Assembly: GCF_011040385.1 (NCBI RefSeq)
Contig: NZ_JAAIKB010000018.1
Span: forward strand, 1-64,000
Source: Falsiroseomonas algicola
GTDB taxonomy: Bacteria; Pseudomonadota; Alphaproteobacteria; Acetobacterales; Acetobacteraceae
Direction of reading: 5' to 3'
DNA: 64,000 nucleotides
The number at the start of each line of letters is the position of its first letter. Within the stretch, counting starts at the first letter, position 1. The notes beneath the pieces are model-generated. The model worked only from the letters and a program-made list of their open reading frames with translations. It was not told the DNA's origin and did no database searches. Positions 57,825 through 64,000 of this stretch are shown piece by piece. Made by a program: the position numbers and the translations under genes.

Positions 57825-58856
57825 ATGGCCGCCGATCCCCGCTTCTTCCGGGCGGGGGCCGCGCTGACCCTCGCCGAGGCCGCAGCCGCGGCGGGGGGCG
57901 AGCTGGTCGGTGGCGACCCCGCGCAGCGCGTCACTGGTGTGGGTCCGCTGCATGAGGCGGGGCCGGACGCCGTGAGCTTCCTGGACAACCGGCGCTACCT
58001 GCCGCAACTCGCCGGCACGAAGGCGGCCGCGGTGGTCATCGCGAAGGATTTCGCGGCGCGCGTGCCGGAAGACGTGGCCGCCATCGTCACGGCGAACCCC
58101 TATCTCGGCTTCGGCCGCGTGGCGCGCGCGCTGTTCCCGGCACCGGCGCCGAGGCCCGGCATCCATCCGACCGCCGTGGTCGATGCCTCCGCCACGGTGG
58201 GCGAGGGGGTGGAGATCGGCCCCTATGCCGTGGTGGAGGCCGGTGCCGAGATCGGCGCGGGCTGCGTGATCGGCCCCCATGCCGTGGTCGGCGCCGGCGT
58301 GGTGCTGGGGGAGGGCTGCCGGATCGGCGCCCATGCCAGCCTCAGCCATTGCGTCGCCGGCCGCCTTGTCGTGCTGCATCCCGGCGCGCGGGTGGGGCAG
58401 GAGGGCTTCGGCTTCGCGGTGACGCCGGAAGGGCGGTTCGAGACGATGCCGCAGCTCGGCCGCGTGCTGCTGGGCGATGCCGTAGAGGTGGGCGCCAATG
58501 CCTGCATCGACCGCGGCAGCCAGGGCGACACGGTGCTCGGGGCGGGCACGCGCCTCGACAATCTGGTGCAGATCGGCCACAACGTGAGGACGGGGCGCGC
58601 CTGCGTGCTGGTGTCCCAGGTCGGTGTTTCCGGCTCCACGACCCTCGGCGACGGCGTTCAGATGGGTGGCCAGGCCGGGACGACGGGCCATATCGCCATC
58701 GGTGACCGCGCGCAGATCGCCGCCCAGTCCGGCGTGATGTCGGACGTGGCGGCTGGCGAGGTCGTCGGCGGATCGCCGGCCTGGCCGCTGCGGGAAACGC
58801 TGCGCGCCTTCGCCACGCTGCGCAAGCTCGCGGCCAAGCCGGCCACCAGGGGCTGA
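57825..58856 (+). CDS. lpxD: UDP-3-O-(3-hydroxyacyl)glucosamine N-acyltransferase
   Basis: It performs the third step of lipid A synthesis, adding the amide-linked hydroxyacyl chain. It has 343 residues. An N-terminal uridine-binding domain (residues 1-105) includes DAVSFLDNRRYLPQL. A left-handed beta helix of hexapeptide repeats follows (GIHPTAVVDASATVGEGVEI onwards). The catalytic histidine is in NLVQIGHNVRTGRACVL. It starts four bases after skp. Confidence 0.96.
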   Translation: MAADPRFFRAGAALTLAEAAAAAGGELVGGDPAQRVTGVGPLHEAGPDAVSFLDNRRYLPQLAGTKAAAVVIAKDFAARVPEDVAAIVTANPYLGFGRVARALFPAPAPRPGIHPTAVVDASATVGEGVEIGPYAVVEAGAEIGAGCVIGPHAVVGAGVVLGEGCRIGAHASLSHCVAGRLVVLHPGARVGQEGFGFAVTPEGRFETMPQLGRVLLGDAVEVGANACIDRGSQGDTVLGAGTRLDNLVQIGHNVRTGRACVLVSQVGVSGSTTLGDGVQMGGQAGTTGHIAIGDRAQIAAQSGVMSDVAAGEVVGGSPAWPLRETLRAFATLRKLAAKPATRG

Positions 58857-58909
58857 GGGACCGGCCGCGGCGCGCCGCGCCGGGAAGGGACGGGACGGAA
58901 GAGACGACG

Positions 58910-59395
58910 ATGGACCAGAGCACAGAACCCCAGGCGGCAACGCCCGCCGCGACCGTAGAACCCTATGACATCGCCCGCATCATGCAGGCGATCCCGCACC
59001 GCTTCCCCTTCCTGCTGGTGGACCGCGTCGTGGACATCGTCCCCAACGTCTCCGCCGTCGGCATCAAGAACGTCTCCATCAACGAGAACTTCTTCCAGGG
59101 CCACTTCCCGCAGCATCCGGTCTTCCCGGGCGTGCTGATCATCGAGAGCATGGCGCAGACCGCCGCCGTGCTGGTGGTGGAGACGCTGGGGCCCTCCGCC
59201 CAGGGCAAGCTGGTCTATTTCATGACGGTGGACAGCGCGAAGTTCCGCAAGCCCGTGGTGCCGGGCGACCAGATGCGCGTGCATGTCGTGAAGGAGAAGC
59301 AGCGCGGCAACATCTGGCGCTTCAACGCCGAGGCGAAGGTGGACGGCAAGGTCGTGGCCGAGGCCACCTACGCCGCCATGATTCTCGATAAGTGA
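58910..59395 (+). CDS. fabZ: 3-hydroxyacyl-[acyl-carrier-protein] dehydratase
   Basis: It dehydrates 3-hydroxyacyl-ACP in fatty-acid elongation and competes with lipid A synthesis for 3-hydroxyacyl-ACP. It has 161 residues with the hot-dog fold. PHRFPFLLVDRVVDI near residue 30, FFQGHFPQHPVFPGVLIIES (catalytic histidine) and AQTAAVLVVE after it identify the family. The first 20 residues are a variable alanine/threonine-rich tail. Its TGA overlaps the lpxA GTG. Confidence 0.97.
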   Translation: MDQSTEPQAATPAATVEPYDIARIMQAIPHRFPFLLVDRVVDIVPNVSAVGIKNVSINENFFQGHFPQHPVFPGVLIIESMAQTAAVLVVETLGPSAQGKLVYFMTVDSAKFRKPVVPGDQMRVHVVKEKQRGNIWRFNAEAKVDGKVVAEATYAAMILDK

Positions 59396-60267
59396 ACGGA
59401 CAAGCCACCGTGGACGCCGTGCCGCCGCCCGCCGGCATCCATGCCGATGCCTTCATCCATCCTGCCGCCCATGTGGCGCCCGGCGCCAGCATCGGCGCGG
59501 GCTGCCGCATCGGGCCGGGCTGCGTCGTCTCCGCCGAGGCGGTGCTGGAGGCGGGGGTCGAGCTGGTGGCGCATGTCGTCATCGACGGCCGCGCCTTCAT
59601 CGGCGCGGGGGCGAAGATCTTCCCCTTCGCGACCATCGGCCTGCCGCCGCAGGACCTGAAGTACAAGGGCGAGCCGACGGGCGTGTCCATCGGCGCGCGC
59701 ACGCAGGTGCGGGAGCACGCCACCATCCATCGCGGCAGCACGGGCGGCGACGGCATGACGCGGATCGGCGCCGATTGCCTGGTGATGTGCGTGGCGCATG
59801 TGGGGCATGACTGCCGGATCGGCGATGGCGTGATCCTGGTGAACAACGTCATGCTGGCCGGCCATGTCGAGATCGGCGACTTCGCCGTGATCCAGGGCGG
59901 CGCCGCCATCCAGCAATTCGTGCGCATCGGCCGCATGGCCATGGTTGCCGGCATGTCGGGGGTGGAGCGCAACGTGCTGCCCTATGGCCGCGCCAAGGGC
60001 TATCGCGCCAAACTGCACGGCCTCAACACCATTGCCATGCGCCGGCGCCTCGGCCTGTCCAAGGACCAGGTGATGGTGGTGGCGCGGGCGGTGCATGACC
60101 TCTATCGCGGCGGGCGGCCGGAGGACCATGTGGAGGCGATCGCCGCCGCGCATCCCGGCAACGCGCTGGTGTCGGAGATCCTCGCCTTCGCGCGCAACCG
60201 TGGCCGCCATGGCCTCTGCCCCTTCGGCCGTGCGGCGGAGGAGGAGGAGGGCGGGGAGGCCGCGTGA
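59392..60267 (+). CDS. lpxA: UDP-N-acetylglucosamine acyltransferase
   Basis: The first enzyme of lipid A synthesis; it transfers a 3-hydroxyacyl chain from ACP to UDP-GlcNAc. It has 291 residues, somewhat longer than the 262 of E. coli because of a short N-terminal extension and an acidic C-terminal tail ([11 protein letters not shown]). The hexapeptide-repeat helix covers the first two thirds, with AHVGHDCRIGDGVILVNNV holding the catalytic histidine region. GTG start overlapping the fabZ stop. Confidence 0.96.
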   Translation: MNGQATVDAVPPPAGIHADAFIHPAAHVAPGASIGAGCRIGPGCVVSAEAVLEAGVELVAHVVIDGRAFIGAGAKIFPFATIGLPPQDLKYKGEPTGVSIGARTQVREHATIHRGSTGGDGMTRIGADCLVMCVAHVGHDCRIGDGVILVNNVMLAGHVEIGDFAVIQGGAAIQQFVRIGRMAMVAGMSGVERNVLPYGRAKGYRAKLHGLNTIAMRRRLGLSKDQVMVVARAVHDLYRGGRPEDHVEAIAAAHPGNALVSEILAFARNRGRHGLCPFGRAAEEEEGGEAA

Positions 60268-61175
60268 GCCTGCCGCCCCCGATCCGCAACCCGGCACAGC
60301 CGGGACAGCTGCCGGCCCAGCCGCTCGGCCTGATTGCCGGCGGCGGCGTGATGCCGCTCCGCGTGGCGGACGCGGCGCGCCGCGCCGGCAGGCCGGTCTT
60401 CGCCGTGCTGCTCCAGGGCTTCGCCGATCCGGCGGAATGGCGGGACTACCGCCATGGGGTGGTGCGCCTGGGGGAGGTGGGGCAGGCGCTGTCGCTGCTG
60501 CGCCGCGCGGGCGCGCGGGACCTTGTGCTGGCCGGTCGCGTGCAGCGGCCCTCCATCCTGTCGCTGCGGCTCGACGCCGAAGGCGCGCGGCTGCTGGCGC
60601 GGATCGGGCGCAAGGCGCTGTTCGGCGGCGATGACGCCCTGCTCAGCGCCGTCGTCTCCGTGCTTCGCGAACAGGGCTTCAACCCCATCGGCGCGCAGGA
60701 GGTCTTCCAGGCGCTGCTGATCGAGGAGGGTGTCGCCACGCGGGCGCGGCCGGATGCGGAGGCGTGGGAGGACATCCGGCGGGGCATCGGCGTCTGTCGC
60801 CAGCTCGGCCAGGCGGATACGGGGCAGGGCTGCGTCGTGCAGCAGGGGCTGGTGCTGGCGGTGGAGGCGATCGAGGGAACCGACGCGATGCTCGCGCGCT
60901 CCGGCGCGCTGCGGCGGGAGGGGGATGGCGGCGTGCTGGTGAAGCTGGTGAAGCCGGCGCAGAGCAAGCTGGTGGACCTGCCCGTGATCGGCCCCGACAC
61001 CATCCGCGCCGCCGCCGCCGCCGGGCTGCGCGGCATCGCGGTGGAAGCGCGGCGCGATGGCCACTACGGGACCATCGTGATCGACCGCGACGCCACCATA
61101 TCCGCTGCCGATGCCGCCGGGCTGTTCCTGGTGGCGATCAACATCGACAAGACCCTGCAAGGACACACGCCATGA
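60264..61175 (+). CDS. lpxI: UDP-2,3-diacylglucosamine pyrophosphatase LpxI
   Basis: It hydrolyses UDP-2,3-diacylglucosamine to lipid X, replacing LpxH in most alphaproteobacteria. It has 303 residues. The DUF1009 family features are [20 protein letters not shown] near residue 20, and [20 protein letters not shown] followed by [20 protein letters not shown] near 190-235. The GTG start overlaps the lpxA stop. lpxB, the usual next gene, is absent; glyoxalase I follows with an ATGA overlap. Confidence 0.93.
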   Translation: MSLPPPIRNPAQPGQLPAQPLGLIAGGGVMPLRVADAARRAGRPVFAVLLQGFADPAEWRDYRHGVVRLGEVGQALSLLRRAGARDLVLAGRVQRPSILSLRLDAEGARLLARIGRKALFGGDDALLSAVVSVLREQGFNPIGAQEVFQALLIEEGVATRARPDAEAWEDIRRGIGVCRQLGQADTGQGCVVQQGLVLAVEAIEGTDAMLARSGALRREGDGGVLVKLVKPAQSKLVDLPVIGPDTIRAAAAAGLRGIAVEARRDGHYGTIVIDRDATISAADAAGLFLVAINIDKTLQGHTP

Positions 61176-61561
61176 GCAGCCTGCTGCACACCATGATCCG
61201 CGTCGGCAACCTGGAGCGGAGCGTGGACTTCTACACGCGACTGCTCGGCATGAAGGAACTGCGCCGCCGCGACGTGCCGGAGGGCAAGTACACGCTGGTC
61301 TTCGTGGGCTATGCGGAGGAGGCGACCGGCGCCGCCGTGGTGGAGCTGACCTACAACTACGGGACCGAGAAGTACGACCTCGGCAATGCCTTCGGGCACC
61401 TCGCCGTCGGCGTGCCGGATGTCTACGGCATGTGCGAGGCGCTGCGCGCGGCGGGTGCCAAGATCACGCGGGAGCCAGGGCCGGTGAAGTTCGGCACCAC
61501 GGTCATCGCCTTCGTCGAGGACCCGGACGGCTACAAGATCGAGCTGATCGAGCGGAAGTAA
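61172..61561 (+). CDS. gloA: Lactoylglutathione lyase (glyoxalase I)
   Basis: It converts the methylglyoxal-glutathione adduct to lactoylglutathione. The 129-residue protein is a typical single-chain bacterial GlxI. The four metal ligands are visible: histidine in [18 protein letters not shown], glutamate in VVELTYNYG, histidine in GHLAVGV and glutamate in YKIELIERK. The ATG overlaps the lpxI stop by four bases. Why a detoxification gene sits in the lipid A operon is unclear. Confidence 0.95.
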   Translation: MSSLLHTMIRVGNLERSVDFYTRLLGMKELRRRDVPEGKYTLVFVGYAEEATGAAVVELTYNYGTEKYDLGNAFGHLAVGVPDVYGMCEALRAAGAKITREPGPVKFGTTVIAFVEDPDGYKIELIERK

Positions 61562-61574
61562 GCGCCGCGCCCTC

Positions 61575-62972
61575 ATGCCGCTGCTGACCCCGATCGAGGA
61601 CGCGCTGGCCGGCATGTCCGACCTGGCGCGGGCCATGGCGGGGCGGGAACGCGTTCGCCTGGCCGTCACCGGCCTGTCGCGGGCCGGCAAGACGGTGTTC
61701 CTGACCTCCGTGGTGGCGAATCTGCTGGCGGCGGGGCAGGGCGCGCGGACCCTGCCGGCGCTGGAAGCGGCCGCCGGCGGAAGGCTGCGCGGCGTGCGGC
61801 TGGTGCCGGCGGGCACGGAGGCAACGCCGCGCTTCGACGCGCCGGGGCATCTGGCGGCGCTCGCCGCCGATCCGCCGCGCTGGCCGGGGCGGACCGAGGA
61901 TCTTTCCACGCTGGAGCTGGAGCTGACCGTCTCACCCGCCTCCTGGCTCGGCCAGGCGCGGGGGATGGTGATGGGGGACCGGCGGGTCACGCTGGAACTG
62001 CTGGACTATCCCGGGGAGTGGCTGCTCGACCTGCCCATGCTGGAGCAGGGGTTCGAGGAGTGGTCGCGGGAGACGCTGGCGCGGCTCCGCGTGGGGCGGC
62101 GGGCGGAGGCGGCGGCCGAGTTCCTGGCCTTCGTCGATGCGCTGCCGCCGCGGGCGACGGCGGAGGAGGCGCTGGCGCGGGAGGGCTTCCGCCTGTATCG
62201 CGCTGCCCTGCTGCGGCTGCGGGACGAGATGGGGTTCCGCTTCCTGCAGCCGGGCCGGGCGCTGAATCCGGGCCCGCGGGGGGAGGCGCCGCTGCTCTGG
62301 TTCTTCCCGCTGCCGGAGGGCCATGGCGGCGGCCTCGCGGACCTGCTGCGGCGCCGGCATGCGGCGTATCTCGCTGACCAGCGCGCCGCCTTCTTCGATC
62401 CCTTCTTCCGCCGCTTCCACCGCCAGGTGGTGCTGGTGGATGCGCTGGGCGCGCTGCATGCCGGGGAGCAGGCCTTCGACGACACGGCGGAGGCGCTGGC
62501 CGCCATCGCCGCGGCGCTGCGCCAGGGCGGCGGGTGGATGGACCTCCTGACCGGGCAGGGGGTGCGGCGCGTCGGCTTTGCGGCGACCAAGGCGGATCAC
62601 GTTCCCGCGCGGGCGCGGGAGGCCCTGGCCTCCCTGATGGGGGACCTGGTCGGGCGGCAGACGCCCTCCGTGCTGGGGGCGGAGACGCCGGTGCGGGCGA
62701 TCGCGGCCATCCGCTGCACGGAGGATACTTCCGCCCTGCTGGAGGGGCGGCCGGTCGCCGCCGTGCGCGGCGTGTTGATGCGCGACGGGCGCCTCACGCC
62801 CGTCTATCCCGGCGAGGTGCCGCTGCGGCGCCCCGGGCCGGAGTTCTGGGACGCGCCCTATTTCGAGATGCCGGCCTTCCAGCCGCCCCGCCTGCTGGGT
62901 GACGGGGCCGCCGGCATTCCCCATCTGGGTCTCGACGCGCTGCTGGCGGCGCTGATCGGAGACCTGTTGTGA
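61575..62972 (+). CDS. ycjX: YcjX-like P-loop ATPase/GTPase
   Basis: A 465-residue member of the YcjX (DUF463) family. The P-loop is LAVTGLSRAGKTVFLTSVVA near residue 32. A YPGEWLLDL segment near 150 fits the switch region, and FAATKADHVP near 330 fits the base-recognition motif of GTPases. In other bacteria YcjX and YcjF are linked to envelope stress. The next gene, a YcjF-like membrane protein, overlaps it by four bases, supporting joint action. Its substrate is unknown. Confidence 0.88.
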   Translation: MPLLTPIEDALAGMSDLARAMAGRERVRLAVTGLSRAGKTVFLTSVVANLLAAGQGARTLPALEAAAGGRLRGVRLVPAGTEATPRFDAPGHLAALAADPPRWPGRTEDLSTLELELTVSPASWLGQARGMVMGDRRVTLELLDYPGEWLLDLPMLEQGFEEWSRETLARLRVGRRAEAAAEFLAFVDALPPRATAEEALAREGFRLYRAALLRLRDEMGFRFLQPGRALNPGPRGEAPLLWFFPLPEGHGGGLADLLRRRHAAYLADQRAAFFDPFFRRFHRQVVLVDALGALHAGEQAFDDTAEALAAIAAALRQGGGWMDLLTGQGVRRVGFAATKADHVPARAREALASLMGDLVGRQTPSVLGAETPVRAIAAIRCTEDTSALLEGRPVAAVRGVLMRDGRLTPVYPGEVPLRRPGPEFWDAPYFEMPAFQPPRLLGDGAAGIPHLGLDALLAALIGDLL

Positions 62973-63847
62973 GCGAGAAGATGCCGCGCGGCCCGCGGGT
63001 GCTGACGGAGGAGGCGGCGCGGCCGGCGCCGCGGCTCGACCTCGGCTGGGACCAGGCGGTGGTGCCGGTGGCGCCGCCGCCCATCTCGCGGCGCTGGTCG
63101 GCGCCGGCCCTGGCGGCCATGGGTGTGCTGGTGCTGCTGCTCGGCCTGTCCGCGATCGATGTGGCGGGCTTCGTGGCGGACCAGTTCGCGCGGGGCGCGC
63201 CGCTGGGCTGGCTGACCCTGGGCGTGGCGGCGCTCGGCTACGGCTTGATCGGCTGGGCCGGGCTGCGGGAGCTGCGCGGCCTGGCGGCGCTGGAAAGCGT
63301 GGAACGTGGCCGGGAAGCGGTGGCGCGGGGCGACCATGCCGCCGCCCGGCGGGCGGTGCTGGACTGGGCGGCGCGGGTGCCGGCGGCGGCGCCTACCCTG
63401 CCGGCGCTGAAGCAGGCAAGTGACCTGCCGACCCTGCTCGCGCTGCTGGAAGCCGGGCCGCTGGCGGCGCTGGACCGGCAGGCGGTGGCGGCGGGGCGGG
63501 CGGCCGCCCTGCAATCCCTGGCCGCGACGGCCGTGGTGCCATCCCCGGCGCTGGACGGGCTGTTCATCGCCTGGCGCGGCGTGCGGCTGGTGCGGGAGGT
63601 CGCGGCGATCCATGGGTTGCGGCCCGGCGTCGCGGGCACGCTGAAGCTGCTGCGGCGGACGCTGTTCGAGGCGGGCGCGGTGGCGGCGGCGGACATCGCC
63701 ATCAATGCGGCGGTGACGGCGGTGACGACCAACCCGCTGGTGGCGAGCGTGGTGGGCGATGCGGCGACAGGGGCCGTCGCGGCGCGGCGGATGCTGCTGC
63801 TGGCGCGGGCGGCGTCGCGAGCCTGCCGGATCGTCACGCCGCGGTAG
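62969..63847 (+). CDS. YcjF-like DUF697 inner-membrane protein
   Basis: A 292-residue protein of the TIGR01620/DUF697 type and the usual partner of YcjX. Two hydrophobic segments lie at about residues 45-65 (LAAMGVLVLLLGLSAIDVAG) and 75-95. The C-terminal part is the DUF697-like region (VAAADIAINAAVTAVTTNPL followed by VASVVGDAATGAVAARR). GTG start overlapping the ycjX stop. It is the last gene in the window, and a dispersed repeat follows its stop. Confidence 0.83.
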   Translation: MSEKMPRGPRVLTEEAARPAPRLDLGWDQAVVPVAPPPISRRWSAPALAAMGVLVLLLGLSAIDVAGFVADQFARGAPLGWLTLGVAALGYGLIGWAGLRELRGLAALESVERGREAVARGDHAAARRAVLDWAARVPAAAPTLPALKQASDLPTLLALLEAGPLAALDRQAVAAGRAAALQSLAATAVVPSPALDGLFIAWRGVRLVREVAAIHGLRPGVAGTLKLLRRTLFEAGAVAAADIAINAAVTAVTTNPLVASVVGDAATGAVAARRMLLLARAASRACRIVTPR

Positions 63848-63878
63848 GCTGTGGCTTTTTAGTCACTAAGCGACTTAT

Positions 63879-63998
63879 GCCGTTTATGCCGATTAGGGGC
63901 GTTTAGCACCGTTTTCGCGCACCGCTTTTGGACAAATTCCCGGCGCGGCAGCGACCGGGCGCGGCTGTGGCGCTGGCGTTCCGAACATAGCAGGAACG
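63879..63998 (-). repeat. Dispersed repeat, copy 2, with GTTC-N7-GTTC motif
   Basis: This is the inverted counterpart of the repeat at 40578-40687. Read on the minus strand, CGTTCCTGCTATGTTCG (63998-63982) matches copy 1 at 16 of 17 bases. The 32-base block 63910-63879 matches at 29 of 32. The distance between blocks is 87 bases here and 77 in copy 1. On the plus strand the motif reads GAAC-N7-GAAC (63983-63997) and could serve a gene beyond the window. Confidence 0.75.
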
Positions 63999-64000
63999 GC

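Overview
This 64 kb window is chromosomal DNA of very high GC content, most likely from an alphaproteobacterium of the order Rhodospirillales and probably the Acetobacteraceae (Roseomonas-like). That placement is an inference. It rests on gene order (a complete 14-gene nuo operon running into birA, coaX, RNase J, a DUF1467 protein, proS, lolCED and dnaE), on a short proS, on LpxI in place of LpxH, and on two GTTC-N7-GTTC sites that resemble alphaproteobacterial LexA boxes. No phage, transposase, CRISPR array or rRNA is visible.

Layout. Bases 1-699 hold a hairpin array, a tRNA-Asp with a clear promoter, and a structured nuo leader. Bases 700-14991 encode NADH:quinone oxidoreductase subunits A to N, mostly with overlapping or nearly touching genes. 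Bases 14999-18726 carry birA, coaX, rnj and a DUF1467 membrane protein. Bases 18727-19121 form a hairpin-rich gap with a convincing terminator and a candidate small RNA. Bases 19122-23643 hold proS and the lipoprotein exporter lolC/lolE-lolD. A minus-strand cassette follows (a glycosyltransferase-like protein, a methyltransferase and a nucleoside deaminase; 23936-26016), then dnaE (26100-29546).

Bases 29590-46688 are the accessory part: an apparent surface-glycan locus. It encodes four GT-B glycosyltransferase genes, one of them a fusion of two enzymes, and three unrecognised large proteins. It also holds a KpsC-like gene broken by one in-frame TAA, plus CysNC, CysQ and two tandem sulfotransferases. 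CysNC makes PAPS, the two sulfotransferases could use it, and CysQ would clear the PAP by-product, so the simplest reading is a locus that makes a sulfated glycan. cysD is not beside cysNC.

Bases 46960-63847 return to core biology: rpsB-tsf, pyrH-frr-uppS-cdsA-dxr-rseP-bamA-skp, then lpxD-fabZ-lpxA-lpxI, glyoxalase I and a ycjX/ycjF-like pair. Together these cover translation, isoprenoid and phospholipid precursors, outer-membrane assembly and lipid A. A dispersed repeat carrying the GTTC-N7-GTTC motif occurs at 40578-40687 and, inverted, at 63879-63998.
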